Below are positions 1 to 8,720 of a stretch of 64,000 nt of DNA, piece by piece (position 1 is the stretch's first letter; every line of letters starts with the position of its first letter). A program made the position numbers and the translations under genes. The DNA lies in the NCBI RefSeq assembly GCF_001375655.1, contig NZ_CTEN01000001.1:620001-684000 (forward strand), given 5' to 3'. The DNA is from Streptococcus varani. GTDB taxonomy: Bacteria; Bacillota; Bacilli; Lactobacillales; Streptococcaceae. The notes beneath the pieces are model-generated. The model ran no database searches. It had not been told where the DNA came from and saw only the letters and a program-made list of their open reading frames with translations.

Positions 1-863
1 ACAATCCGTGTGCCAGGATGGTCAGGATTGTTGGTGTTTTTAATGACTAAGGGAATACGACCACGGTATGCAGGAAGCAGAGCTTCATCATGCAAGACAG
101 AAAAACCAGCATAGGCTAATTCTCGCATTTCTCGATAGGTCAGTTCCTTGATAGAATGAGGATTGTGAATGATACCAGGATGGGCAGCGAAGATACCATC
201 TACATCAGTAAAGTTTTCATAAAGGTCTGCTTTAACACCAGCTGCGATAATGGATCCAGTAATATCTGAACCACCACGAGAGAAAGTGCAAATCTGATTA
301 TCTTCTGTTACGCCAAAGAAACCTGGAATAACCAGCACTTCATCTGAATTGCGGAGCTCTTCAATGCGGTCATAGCTAGATGAAAGAATGCGGGCATTGC
401 CTGGTTCAGCCGATACAAAAATACCAGCTTTCTTAGGGTGGATATAGCGGGCAGATAAGCCTTGATGTGTGAAATATTCTGCAATTAGTTTGGCATTGTT
501 GTCTTCACCAGCTGCCAGAAAGGCATCATAAAGAAAATCATTGTCTTCAATTGGCAGGCTAGCTAGCTCTCGAATGCTTTTAGCAATTTTTGCAATAGAC
601 TTCGCATCAAAGCCAAGTTCATCTGCCATATCTTGGTAACGATTGATAATCCAATCTTGGCTAGCAGAAACATCCTGTCCAGAAGTGTATTCCTTATAGT
701 ATTTGATCAGAGCATCGGTTACTTTTGTGTCTTCAGCATTGCGTTTACCTGGAGCAGATACTACCACGAAGCGGCGTTCTGGATCAGACTGAACAATCTT
801 AAAAACTTTCTTTAGTTGAGTGGCGGAGGCGAGTGAACTACCGCCAAATTTGATAACTTTCAT
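1..863 (-). CDS. lysC: Aspartate kinase, 3' part outside the window
   Basis: The gene runs off the left edge, so only about 287 N-terminal residues are visible. It phosphorylates L-aspartate in the first step of lysine, threonine, methionine and diaminopimelate synthesis. The start MKVIKFGGSS carries the aspartokinase nucleotide-binding signature (KFGGSS, residues 5-10). FSRGGSDITG follows later, and the visible part is the amino acid kinase domain. The C-terminal ACT regulatory domains are not in view. The ATG at 863 has AAGGAG just upstream. It is transcribed divergently from the HAD gene. The gene symbol is by family; other aspartokinase paralogues are possible. Confidence 0.93.
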   Translation of the reverse strand, partial: MKVIKFGGSSLASATQLKKVFKIVQSDPERRFVVVSAPGKRNAEDTKVTDALIKYYKEYTSGQDVSASQDWIINRYQDMADELGFDAKSIAKIAKSIRELASLPIEDNDFLYDAFLAAGEDNNAKLIAEYFTHQGLSARYIHPKKAGIFVSAEPGNARILSSSYDRIEELRNSDEVLVIPGFFGVTEDNQICTFSRGGSDITGSIIAAGVKADLYENFTDVDGIFAAHPGIIHNPHSIKELTYREMRELAYAGFSVLHDEALLPAYRGRIPLVIKNTNNPDHPGTRI

Positions 864-897
864 AAAATCTCCTTGGATTTTCAATTCCTTTTCTAGC

Positions 898-925
898 ATT
901 ATAGCAAATTGTAGCTTAGATGTCA
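898..925 (-). promoter_or_regulatory. Promoter for aspartate kinase
   Basis: On the minus strand there is an extended -10, TGCTATAAT (TATAAT at 898-903), with TGACAT 16 bp upstream at 920-925. A perfect 6-bp dyad, AACCAA-ttg-TTGGTT (944-958), lies further upstream between the two divergent genes and could be an operator. Confidence 0.6.
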
Positions 926-1052
926 GTAAAATTTAGAAAATTCAACCAATTGTTGGTTTTTAGGAGCATATCTGATGGAATAGTGCTAAAATGATGAGAC
1001 ATATATAAGGAAAGAAGCTAAGAAAAATTTTTTCTGTACAGACTAGGAGGCA

Positions 1053-1697
1053 ATGGTGGCTTACAAATCAATTATTTTTGACATGGATGGAGTTCTCTTT
1101 GAAACGGAGGATTATTACTATCAAAGAAGGTTTGCATTTCTTAAGAGTAAAGGAATAAGCTTAGAACATTTGAATCCTCTGGTCTTTGTGGGAGCTAGAT
1201 CCAGTCAAATCTGGTCTCTCATTCTTGGAGATGATATGGGTAAATGGGATATCCCAAAGTTGGAGGCAGACTATGCTGACTTTAAATCCCTCCATCCAAC
1301 TCCTTATGGAGACTGTGTTTTTGAGGAAGCAAAAGAGGTTATTCCCTTCTTAAAAGAAGCAGGTTTCTCTCTAGCAGTAGCCTCTAATACAGATCTAGAT
1401 GAGGTAAAGAGAGCATTGACGGAATCAGGTTTACTGTCCTATTTTGATAGGGTGTTCTCAGCAACAGACTGTGAGGCTTGTAAACCCCATCCAGCTGTCT
1501 ACGAAAAAGCCTGTCAAGCCTTAGGAAATCTTAAGTCTGAAACCTTAGTCATTGAGGATAGCCAGTTAGGGATTGCGGCGGGTGTCGCAGCCGGTTTGAC
1601 AGTTTGGGCTATTGAAGATAAGAAGTGGGGAGTGGACCAGAGTCAAGCTAGTCAGAGAATAAAAAACGTAGGAGAATTACGAGAGAAACTAAAGTAA
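1053..1697 (+). CDS. HAD-superfamily phosphatase (beta-phosphoglucomutase-like)
   Basis: A 214-residue haloacid dehalogenase-type hydrolase, probably cytosolic, of unknown substrate. Motif I is FDMDGVLFE (Asp nucleophile plus Asp acid/base), motif II is in ASNTDLDE, the motif III lysine is in CKPHP, and motif IV is IEDSQLGIAAG. The small helical cap between motifs I and II fits the PGM-type subfamily. The start is uncertain: AGGAGG ends only 2 nt before ATG 1053, whereas the next codon, GTG 1056, has a 5-nt spacing, so GTG may be the real start. An extended -10 (TGCTAAAAT, 984-992) lies upstream. It stands alone between lysC and the fatty acid genes. Confidence 0.85.
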   Translation: MVAYKSIIFDMDGVLFETEDYYYQRRFAFLKSKGISLEHLNPLVFVGARSSQIWSLILGDDMGKWDIPKLEADYADFKSLHPTPYGDCVFEEAKEVIPFLKEAGFSLAVASNTDLDEVKRALTESGLLSYFDRVFSATDCEACKPHPAVYEKACQALGNLKSETLVIEDSQLGIAAGVAAGLTVWAIEDKKWGVDQSQASQRIKNVGELREKLK

Positions 1698-1957
1698 AAA
1701 TTAAGATCTATAATCAAAGAAACTTAAAATATATGAGGAAAAGTAAGGCAAACAGACCGAGTGGTAGGCAAAGGTTTTAAGAAAGTATAGTTTGGATATT
1801 CAAAGAGTATTAGAGAAATTCTCATATTTTAACCGCTTTTAGAAACGAAATTGTCGGATGTCACAGGTTTTCCAATTTTTTCGTGAAAGTTATTGATGAA
1901 GATATGCTAGAATGAAGAAGTGGTTTTATTTTATAATCAAATTAAAAGGAGTGTCCT
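1698..1957 (+). promoter_or_regulatory. Intergenic region with candidate fabM promoter
   Basis: No gene is seen in this 260-bp stretch. An extended -10, TGCTAGAAT (1905-1913), lies about 45 bp before the fabM start, without a good -35. AAAAGGAG (1944-1951) is the fabM ribosome site. The AT-rich palindromic-looking stretch TTTTATAATCAAATT near 1929-1943 resembles a FabT box only on its right half. Confidence 0.45.
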
Positions 1958-2749
1958 ATGCAGTTTTCAACAATTGGCTATCAAGTGGATGGTCAAATTG
2001 CTCGTCTAACTTTGCGACGTCCGGAAGTTTCCAATGGCTTTAACATTCCCATGTGTGAGGAGATTTTATCGGCTATTTAACTAACAAAAGAAAATGATGC
2101 AGTTGTCATCCTTCAAATTTTGGCAGAAGGCGCTATCTTCTCAGTTGGTGGTGACTTGGTTGAAATGAAACGAGCAGTGGATGAGGATGATATTCTTTCA
2201 CTCGTTCGCATTGCTGAGTTGGTCAATACCATATCCTTTTCCTTAAAGCAACTGTCGAAAGTCGTTATTATGGTAACGGATGGAGCTGTTGCTGGTGCGG
2301 CAGCAAATATGGCTGTCGCTGCGGATTTTGTCATTTCATCAGAAAAAACAAAATTTATCCAAGCTTTTGTAGGAGTAGGTTTGGCCCCAGATGCTGGAGG
2401 GATTTTCCTCTTATCTCGCTCCATCGGTGTCAGTCGGGCTAGCCAGTTAACCATGACAGGAGAAGCTTTACCAGCACAAAAGGCTCATGACTATGGTATT
2501 GTTTATAAAGTGGTTGAATCAGAAAAACTGGAAAAAACAGTGGCGCAACTGTGTAAAAAACTCTTGCGAGGCTCCATCAATTCTTACTCTGCTATTAAAC
2601 AATTGGTTTGGAAGAGTGAATTTGAGAATTGGCAGGACTATGCCAAGTTAGAATTGGATTTACAAAGAGAATTGGCTTTTAAAGAGGATTTTAAAGAAGG
2701 AGTCATCGCTCACTCAGAAAGACGTCGTCCGGTTTTTAAAGGGAAGTAA
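1958..2749 (+). pseudogene. fabM: Trans-2-decenoyl-ACP isomerase, interrupted by an in-frame stop
   Basis: FabM is a crotonase-fold enzyme that isomerises trans-2- to cis-3-decenoyl-ACP, the branch point for unsaturated fatty acids in streptococci. Its position directly upstream of fabT-fabH matches the pneumococcal fab cluster. ATG 1958 has AAAAGGAG upstream and opens a frame ([17 protein letters not shown]) that hits TAA at 2078-2080, codon 41. The same frame then stays open to 2749 and contains the crotonase core ([37 protein letters not shown]). One base change (CAA to TAA would suffice) explains the interruption. After the stop the first possible start is TTG 2120, without a convincing ribosome site. 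It could be a real null allele, a read-through stop or a sequence error. Confidence 0.85.
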
Positions 2750-2767
2750 TGATTGTTCAATAGAAAT

Positions 2768-2811
2768 ATTTGACTTTCAAACTAATCTGTTGTATACTTT
2801 GAAAGTCAAAT
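2768..2811 (+). promoter_or_regulatory. fabT promoter with paired FabT-type operators
   Basis: TTGACT (2770-2775), a 17-bp spacer and TATACT (2793-2798) form a near-consensus promoter. Two boxes of the form TTTGA-N3-TCAAA overlap it: ATTTGACTTTCAAA (2768-2781) covers the -35, and TTTGAAAGTCAAAT (2798-2811) follows the -10. They are exact reverse complements of each other (14 of 14). FabT, encoded immediately downstream, is known to bind this kind of palindrome at its own promoter and repress the fab genes together with acyl-ACP. Confidence 0.85.
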
Positions 2812-2828
2812 AAGATGGAGGGATAAAA

Positions 2829-3263
2829 ATGGACGATCGTAAAATCAATGAGTATCTGACCGCGATCTTTAACAATGTCTTGATTATTGAGGAGGCTAGT
2901 CTTCGCAGCAGTCAGTTTAGTGATGTTTCCATTAAGGAGATGCACACTATCGATGTAGTTGGAGATAATAAGGACGCTACGCCAACAGATGTTGCTAGGA
3001 CCTTAATGGTCACTCTGGGTACAGTAACGACTAGTTTAAATAACCTTGAGAGAAAAGGTTATATCGAGCGCGTTCGCTCTACCAAGGATCGTCGTGTTGT
3101 CCACCTCTATTTGACAAAAAAAGGTCGCTTGATCTATCGCCTGCACCAGCGGTTTCACCGGGCTATGGTCCGTCAAATTACCGAGGGTATGGATGAGACG
3201 GAATTTCAAGTCATGAAAAAAGGTCTCTTAAATCTTTATCATTTCTTGGAGGATTTGAAATGA
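2829..3263 (+). CDS. fabT: MarR-family fatty acid synthesis repressor
   Basis: A 144-residue winged-helix regulator. The helix-turn-helix covers roughly residues 55-85 ([20 protein letters not shown]) and is followed by a wing with [14 protein letters not shown], typical of MarR proteins. In streptococci FabT represses the fab genes when bound to long acyl-ACP. The start at 2829 has GGAGGGAT upstream. Its stop overlaps the fabH ATG (ATGA), so the two are translationally coupled. Paired operator boxes lie over its own promoter, which supports autorepression. Confidence 0.94.
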   Translation: MDDRKINEYLTAIFNNVLIIEEASLRSSQFSDVSIKEMHTIDVVGDNKDATPTDVARTLMVTLGTVTTSLNNLERKGYIERVRSTKDRRVVHLYLTKKGRLIYRLHQRFHRAMVRQITEGMDETEFQVMKKGLLNLYHFLEDLK

Positions 3264-4237
3264 CATCCTATGCTAAAATTAGCCAGGTTGCTCATTATGC
3301 TCCAGAACAAATCATTCCTAACGACGATTTAGCAAAGATTATGGAAACCAGTGATGAGTGGATTGCATCGCGGACAGGTATTCGCAAGCGCCATATCGCT
3401 CACAATCAAGAAACCAGTGATTTAGCTGCAAGAGTTGCGCAAGATTTGCTGGAAAAAAGCCAAGTCACAGCCCATGAGATTGATTTCATCATTGTGGCGA
3501 CCATTACTCCAGATTCGAGTATGCCTTCAACGGCAACTCGCGTCCAAGCGGCTATTGGTGCCAATAAGGCTTTTGCTTTTGATTTATCGGCAGCTTGTTC
3601 TGGTTTTGTCTTTGCTCTTGCAACAGCTGAAAAACTCATTGCATCGGGGACCTATCAAAAAGGAATGGTCATTGGGGCGGAAGTTTTATCCAAAACGGTT
3701 GACTGGGCAGATCGCTCAACAGCTGTCCTCTTCGGAGATGGGGCTGGAGGAGTTCTGATAGAAAGCAGCCAAGAACGGCATTTTCTAGCTGAGAGCCTGC
3801 ATTCGGATGGCTCTCGTGGACAAAGTTTGACCTCAGGTCGCATAGGTTTGCATTCGCCATTCTCAGCTAATCAAGATGACGAGCCCTATCTGAAAATGGA
3901 TGGGCGTGCTATTTTTGAATTTGCAGTTCGAGATGTGACCAAAAGCATCGGAAAACTGATGGCAGATAACCATCTAGCATCGGATGAGATCGATTATTTC
4001 CTCATGCATCAGGCCAATTACCGGATTCTGGATAAGATGGCTCGGAAGTTGGGAGTCACCATCGAGAAATTTCCTGCTAATATGATGGATTATGGAAATA
4101 CCAGTGCAGCTTCGATTCCAATCTTGCTTTCTGAATGTGTAGAGCAGGGGAAAATCAAGTTGGATGGTAGTCAGACAGTTATCATGAGCGGATTTGGAGG
4201 GGGACTCACCTGGGGCTCTCTCATCATTAAACTTTAG
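3260..4237 (+). CDS. fabH: 3-oxoacyl-ACP synthase III (KAS III)
   Basis: The first condensing enzyme of type II fatty acid synthesis; it joins acetyl-CoA to malonyl-ACP. It has 325 residues, normal for the family. The catalytic triad is visible: Cys113 in SAACSGF, His in MHQANYR and Asn in [10 protein letters not shown]. The motif GIRKRHI near residue 40 is also typical. It starts inside the fabT stop codon and is followed by acpP after about 58 bp. Confidence 0.97.
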   Translation: MTSYAKISQVAHYAPEQIIPNDDLAKIMETSDEWIASRTGIRKRHIAHNQETSDLAARVAQDLLEKSQVTAHEIDFIIVATITPDSSMPSTATRVQAAIGANKAFAFDLSAACSGFVFALATAEKLIASGTYQKGMVIGAEVLSKTVDWADRSTAVLFGDGAGGVLIESSQERHFLAESLHSDGSRGQSLTSGRIGLHSPFSANQDDEPYLKMDGRAIFEFAVRDVTKSIGKLMADNHLASDEIDYFLMHQANYRILDKMARKLGVTIEKFPANMMDYGNTSAASIPILLSECVEQGKIKLDGSQTVIMSGFGGGLTWGSLIIKL

Positions 4238-4295
4238 TTAATCATCTGCCCTAGGCAGTTATTAAAAATTTTTAAAAATCAAAAGGAGAATCAAC

Positions 4296-4520
4296 ATGGC
4301 AGTATTTGAAAAAGTACAAGCAATTATCGTAGAAGAACTTGGCAAGGAAACGGAAGAAGTACAATTGACAACGACTTTCGAAGATTTAGATGCAGATTCA
4401 TTGGATCTCTTCCAAGTCATTTCTGAAATCGAAGATGAATTCGATATTCAAATCGATTCTGAAGAAGGTATGACAACAGTCGCTGACTTGGTTGCCTACG
4501 TAGAAAAAGAAACCAACTAA
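4296..4520 (+). CDS. acpP: Acyl carrier protein
   Basis: A 74-residue acidic carrier protein that holds growing acyl chains on a 4'-phosphopantetheine arm attached to Ser35 in the DADSLDLFQ motif. It has a strong ribosome site (AAAAGGAG) and lies between fabH and fabK. A hairpin [17 protein letters not shown] immediately, so acpP is the end of one transcript, with fabK onward probably served by read-through plus a second promoter. Confidence 0.97.
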   Translation: MAVFEKVQAIIVEELGKETEEVQLTTTFEDLDADSLDLFQVISEIEDEFDIQIDSEEGMTTVADLVAYVEKETN

Positions 4521-4526
4521 GATTCG

Positions 4527-4549
4527 AATGCTAGTTATCTAGCATTTTT
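4527..4549 (+). [10 protein letters not shown]. Intrinsic [15 protein letters not shown] acpP
   Basis: A perfect 8-bp stem, AATGCTAG (4527-4534) with CTAGCATT (4539-4546), has a 4-nt loop and is followed by a short T run. It would partly separate fabT-fabH-acpP from the fabK-accA transcript. Confidence 0.75.
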
Positions 4550-4561
4550 CTTGAATAAATA

Positions 4562-4648
4562 CTTTGATATTCTAAACATCGAAACATCAAATTATTTTAT
4601 ATATGCAAAGAAGAGACGCTAAGAAAAAATAGTTTTCGGTCTCTTCTT
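4562..4648 (+). promoter_or_regulatory. Second fab promoter, FabT-like box and leader hairpin
   Basis: TGATATTCT (4565-4573) reads as an extended -10 and sits inside TTTGATATTCTAAA, close to the FabT box form TTTGA-N3-TCAAA. Downstream, AAGAAGAGAC (4608-4617) pairs perfectly with GTCTCTTCTT (4639-4648). An inner GAAAA/TTTTC pairing makes a longer leader hairpin before fabK. A second FabT-controlled promoter before fabK is known in pneumococcus; the hairpin's role is unknown. Confidence 0.55.
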
Positions 4649-4714
4649 GTTTAGGTAATTGTTTGTAGTCATCACTCGAATGATTACTTAAGCAATAAAA
4701 TAAAGAAGGTTATT

Positions 4715-5680
4715 ATGAAAACATCTATTACTGAACTTTTAAACATTAAGTACCCTATCTTCCAAGGTGGGATGGCCTGGGTTGCCGATGGGGATTTGGC
4801 TGGTGCGGTTTCAAATGCAGGTGGTCTGGGGATCATCGGTGGTGGAAATGCTCCGAAAGAAGTCGTGAAAGCCAATATTGACAGGGTGAAAGCTATCACG
4901 GACAAACCGTTTGGTGTCAATATCATGCTCCTATCTCCTTTTGCAGATGATATCGTGGATTTGGTTATCGAAGAAGGGGTCAAGGTGGTGACAACGGGTG
5001 CCGGAAATCCTGGTAAGTACATGGAAAGGCTCCATGCTGCTGGAATTACCGTTATCCCTGTGGTGCCTTCAGTAGCCCTTGCGAAACGGATGGAAAAACT
5101 AGGTGTCGATGCTGTCATCGCTGAAGGGATGGAAGCAGGTGGTCATATTGGTAAATTAACGACCATGACGCTAGTCCGTCAAGTTGTCGATGCTGTCACT
5201 ATTCCCGTTATCGGGGCAGGTGGTGTCGCAGACGGTCGAGGTGCAGCAGCTGTTTTCATGTTGGGAGCCGAAGCGGTTCAAGTAGGGACGCGTTTTGTTG
5301 TTGCAACGGAATCAAACGCCCACCCTGCGTTTAAAGAGAGAATCTTGAAAGCCAAAGACATCGACTCAGTAGTCTCTGCATCTGTTGTAGGACACCCAGT
5401 ACGTGCTCTTAAAAACAAATTATCAACGGCTTATAGTCAAGCGGAAAAAGACTTTTTAGCAGGTAAAAAAACTGCTGAAGAAATTGAAGAATTAGGAGCT
5501 GGTGCTCTGAAAAATGCTGTTGTTGATGGTGATGTGGTCAATGGGTCTGTCATGGCAGGTCAAATTGCTGGTCTAGTCAGCAAGGAAGAAAGCTGTGAAG
5601 ATATTTTGAAAGATATTTATTACGGCGCTGCCAACGTCATTCGTCAAGAGGCACTGCGCTGGGCAGATGTTCCTGAATAA
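4715..5680 (+). CDS. fabK: Enoyl-ACP reductase II (FMN-dependent)
   Basis: The flavoprotein that reduces trans-2-enoyl-ACP in the last step of each elongation cycle; it replaces FabI in streptococci and is naturally triclosan-insensitive. It has 321 residues in a TIM-barrel of the 2-nitropropane dioxygenase family. The N-terminal PIFQGGMAWVADGDLA and the active-site His144 in EAGGHIG are visible, with the FMN phosphate loop around IGAGGVADGRG. It begins the second block of the cluster after a [13 protein letters not shown] its own promoter. Confidence 0.96.
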   Translation: MKTSITELLNIKYPIFQGGMAWVADGDLAGAVSNAGGLGIIGGGNAPKEVVKANIDRVKAITDKPFGVNIMLLSPFADDIVDLVIEEGVKVVTTGAGNPGKYMERLHAAGITVIPVVPSVALAKRMEKLGVDAVIAEGMEAGGHIGKLTTMTLVRQVVDAVTIPVIGAGGVADGRGAAAVFMLGAEAVQVGTRFVVATESNAHPAFKERILKAKDIDSVVSASVVGHPVRALKNKLSTAYSQAEKDFLAGKKTAEEIEELGAGALKNAVVDGDVVNGSVMAGQIAGLVSKEESCEDILKDIYYGAANVIRQEALRWADVPE

Positions 5681-5754
5681 TGCTCCTTGGAAATCAACAA
5701 TAGATTTTCTTTGCGCCTAAACACCCTGTTTTATTTGTTAGGAGGAATCGTAGA

Positions 5755-6675
5755 ATGACCAAAACCGCATTCTTATTTGCTGGCCAAGGTGCTCAAAAAT
5801 TGGGCATGGCAGGTGATTTGTATGACAGGTATCCAATTGTCAAAGAGACCTTTGATACAGCCAGCCGTATTTTAGGGTATGATTTACGGGAACTGATCGA
5901 TCAAGATGAAGAAAAGCTCAATCAAACGCGCTATACCCAACCGGCGATTTTAACGACTTCGGTGGCTATCTATCGACTGTTGCTAGAAAAAGGAATCAAA
6001 CCTGACCTAGTGGCTGGTTTATCTCTTGGAGAATATTCAGCTCTTGTAGCTGCTGGAAGCCTGGACTTTGAAGATGCCGTCGCTCTGATCGCAAAGCGTG
6101 GTCAGTTTATGGAAACCGCTGCTCCAGCTGGAACAGGTAAGATGGTAGCAGTCATGAACACAGATGTAGCTGTTATTGAGGAAGCCTGTGAAACAGCTTC
6201 TGTCAAAGGCTATGTCCGTCCGGCCAACTACAATACGCCAGCCCAGATCGTCATTGGTGGTGATGTAGATGCAGTGGATGCAGCAGTCGAAAACCTGAAA
6301 CTTGCGGGTGCCAAGCGCCTGATTCCACTGAATGTCTCGGGTCCTTTCCACACAGCTTTGCTGAAACCAGCTGTTGAACAATTAGCAGCTGAGTTGGAAA
6401 CTATTTCATTTAGAGATTTTACGATTCCATTGGTGGGCAATACTGAAGCCAAGGTTATGGAACAGTCACAGATCAAATCGCTATTAGCTCGACAGGTGAT
6501 GGAGCCCGTTCGTTTCTATGAATCCATCGAGACCATGAAAGAACTTGGTTTGACAAAAGTGATTGAAATTGGCCCTGGGAAAGTCCTCAGTGGTTTTGTA
6601 AAGAAGATTGACAAGGCAATTGCAGTGGCTCATGTAGAAGATGAAACGAGTCTACAAGAATTGATAAATAACTGA
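5755..6675 (+). CDS. fabD: Malonyl-CoA:ACP transacylase
   Basis: Transfers malonyl from CoA to ACP to supply the elongation substrate. It has 306 residues. The nucleophile Ser90 lies in GLSLGEYSAL, the oxyanion motif is GQGAQ (residues 10-14) and the catalytic His is in VSGPFHTALL. A strong GGAGGAAT ribosome site precedes ATG 5755. The gene sits between fabK and fabG with short spacers. Confidence 0.96.
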   Translation: MTKTAFLFAGQGAQKLGMAGDLYDRYPIVKETFDTASRILGYDLRELIDQDEEKLNQTRYTQPAILTTSVAIYRLLLEKGIKPDLVAGLSLGEYSALVAAGSLDFEDAVALIAKRGQFMETAAPAGTGKMVAVMNTDVAVIEEACETASVKGYVRPANYNTPAQIVIGGDVDAVDAAVENLKLAGAKRLIPLNVSGPFHTALLKPAVEQLAAELETISFRDFTIPLVGNTEAKVMEQSQIKSLLARQVMEPVRFYESIETMKELGLTKVIEIGPGKVLSGFVKKIDKAIAVAHVEDETSLQELINN

Positions 6676-6694
6676 TGATTAGTAGGGAGAAAAA

Positions 6695-7429
6695 ATGGAA
6701 ATTTCAACTAAAAATGTATTTGTAACCGGTTCAACACGAGGAATTGGCTTGGCTATTGCACATAAGTTCGCTAGTCTTGGTGCTAATATTGTTCTCAATG
6801 GTCGTTCTGCTATTTCCGAGGAACTCTTGGCTCAATTTGCGGACTACGGGGTGAAAGTTATCGGTATGTCAGGAGATGTATCGGACAATGCAGATGCCAA
6901 ACGCATGGTCGAGGAAGCGATTGCTAGTCTTGGCTCTGTTGATATCCTTGTCAACAACGCAGGAATCACCAAAGATGGTATGGCCATGCGGATGTCAGAG
7001 GCAGACTTCGAAGCTGTTTTGAAAATCAATCTGACGGGGACTTTCAATATGACGCAGGCTGTTTTGAAACCGATGACCAAGGCGCGTGCAGGCGCTATTA
7101 TCAATGTATCTAGCGTAGTTGGACTAATCGGAAATGCTGGCCAAGCAAACTATGCGGCTTCCAAGGCTGGAGTGATTGGTTTTTCTAAATCCATAGCTCG
7201 TGAAGTGGCAGCCCGTAACGTTCGCGTCAATGTCATCGCACCAGGCTTTATCGATTCCGATATGACAGCTGTACTATCGGACAAAATTAAGGATAGCATG
7301 ACGGCTCAGATTCCTATGAAACGTTTTGGTCAAGCAGACGAAATCGCGACAGCTGCCACATTTTTAGCCCAGCAAGAATATATGACCGGCCAAGTATTGG
7401 CTATTGATGGTGGCATTTCGATGGTGTAA
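6695..7429 (+). CDS. fabG: 3-oxoacyl-ACP reductase
   Basis: A 244-residue NADPH-dependent short-chain dehydrogenase that reduces beta-ketoacyl-ACP. It has the dinucleotide motif TGSTRGIG (11-18), NNAG (87-90) and the catalytic Ser140, Tyr153 and Lys157 (YAASK). The C-terminal GQVLAIDGG motif is typical. It follows fabD after 19 bp with its own GTAGGGAG ribosome site. Confidence 0.96.
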   Translation: MEISTKNVFVTGSTRGIGLAIAHKFASLGANIVLNGRSAISEELLAQFADYGVKVIGMSGDVSDNADAKRMVEEAIASLGSVDILVNNAGITKDGMAMRMSEADFEAVLKINLTGTFNMTQAVLKPMTKARAGAIINVSSVVGLIGNAGQANYAASKAGVIGFSKSIAREVAARNVRVNVIAPGFIDSDMTAVLSDKIKDSMTAQIPMKRFGQADEIATAATFLAQQEYMTGQVLAIDGGISMV

Positions 7430-7487
7430 TTTGATTAACAAATCAAATAAATATCAGGCTTCATAAATAAAGCAAAGGAAAAATCTA

Positions 7488-8720
7488 ATGAATCTTAATC
7501 GTGTAGTTGTAACGGGTTACGGCCTAACATCCCCTATCGGAAATACTCCTGAAGCATTTTGGGATAGTTTAAAGAATGGCAAGATTGGTATCGGTCCGTT
7601 GACCAAATTTGATACCAGTGACTACAATGTTCACATTGCGGCTGAAATCAAGGAATTTCCATTTGATAAATATTTTGTCAAAAAGGATAATAATCGTTAT
7701 GATCCGTATTCCCTCTATGCCCTCTATGCTGCCCGAGAGGCAGTAGCCAATGCGAATTTGGATACTGAAAAGCTTGATCATGATCGCTTTGGTGTTATTT
7801 TATCAACCGGTATCGGTGGCATTAAGGAAATTGAAGAACAAGTGGAACGCATGAATGAAAAAGGACCAAAACGGATCCGTCCGATGGCTCTTCCAAAAGC
7901 TCTGCCAAACATGGCTGCAGGCAACATCGCTATGGCGGTTGGGGCCAATGGTATCTGTAAGTGTGTCATCACAGCCTGTGCTTCTTCAAACGATGCACTT
8001 GGTGATGCTTACCGTGAAATCAAGTTCGGCTACCAAGATGTGATCTTGGCGGGTGGTTCTGAAGCTGCCATTACACCATTTGCTATCGGTGGCTTCCAAG
8101 CTCTGACTGCTCTTTCAACAAGTGAAGATCCAGAACGTGCCTCCATTCCATTTGACAAGGACCGGAATGGTTTTGTCATGGGAGAGGGCGCAGGTCTCCT
8201 TGTTTTGGAAAGTTTGGAGCATGCACAAAAACGTGGTGCGACTATCTTGGCTGAAATCGTCGGTTATGGAAATACCTGTGATGCCCACCATATGACTTCA
8301 CCACATCCGGAAGGTTTGGGAGCCATCAAGGCTATGAAATTGGCAATCGGTGAAGCAGGTTTGGAACCAGCAGATATTGACTATATCAATGCTCATGGGA
8401 CCTCTACACCAGCCAATGAAAAAGGGGAAAGTCAAGCTATCGTATCGGTCTTTGGTAAAGATACTCCGGTTTCATCCACTAAGTCCTTTACAGGACACTT
8501 GCTTGGTGCAGCTGGTGCGATTGAAGCCATTGCTGTTATTGAAGCCATGAACCATTCTTATGCACCGATGACGGCAGGAACGAAAGAACTATCAGACTAT
8601 ATTGAAGCAGATGTCATCTATGGCCAAGGTCGTGACTTAGAGATCAAACATGCCATCTCTAATACATTTGGTTTTGGTGGCCATAATTCAGTTGTAGCCT
8701 TTAAACGATGGGAGGACTAA
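7488..8720 (+). CDS. fabF: 3-oxoacyl-ACP synthase II
   Basis: The elongation condensing enzyme that joins malonyl-ACP to acyl-ACP, including the cis-unsaturated branch. It has 410 residues. The nucleophile is Cys164 in TACASSNDA; the two catalytic histidines are in NAHGTST and FTGHLLGAAGA. Its TAA overlaps the accB ATG (TAATG), so fatty acid elongation and carboxylase carrier synthesis are coupled. Confidence 0.97.
   Translation: MNLNRVVVTGYGLTSPIGNTPEAFWDSLKNGKIGIGPLTKFDTSDYNVHIAAEIKEFPFDKYFVKKDNNRYDPYSLYALYAAREAVANANLDTEKLDHDRFGVILSTGIGGIKEIEEQVERMNEKGPKRIRPMALPKALPNMAAGNIAMAVGANGICKCVITACASSNDALGDAYREIKFGYQDVILAGGSEAAITPFAIGGFQALTALSTSEDPERASIPFDKDRNGFVMGEGAGLLVLESLEHAQKRGATILAEIVGYGNTCDAHHMTSPHPEGLGAIKAMKLAIGEAGLEPADIDYINAHGTSTPANEKGESQAIVSVFGKDTPVSSTKSFTGHLLGAAGAIEAIAVIEAMNHSYAPMTAGTKELSDYIEADVIYGQGRDLEIKHAISNTFGFGGHNSVVAFKRWED

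Noticed and set aside
943-958. [10 protein letters not shown] between lysC and the HAD gene
   Set aside because: AACCAA-ttg-TTGGTT has a T run, but both genes are transcribed away from it, so it is more likely an operator or chance dyad.
1926-1946. FabT box at fabM
   Set aside because: Only the right half (ATCAAATT) fits, and pneumococcal fabM is not known as a FabT target.
2113-2454. Minus-strand ORF over fabM
   Set aside because: Shadow of the crotonase frame; it does not explain the fabM stop.
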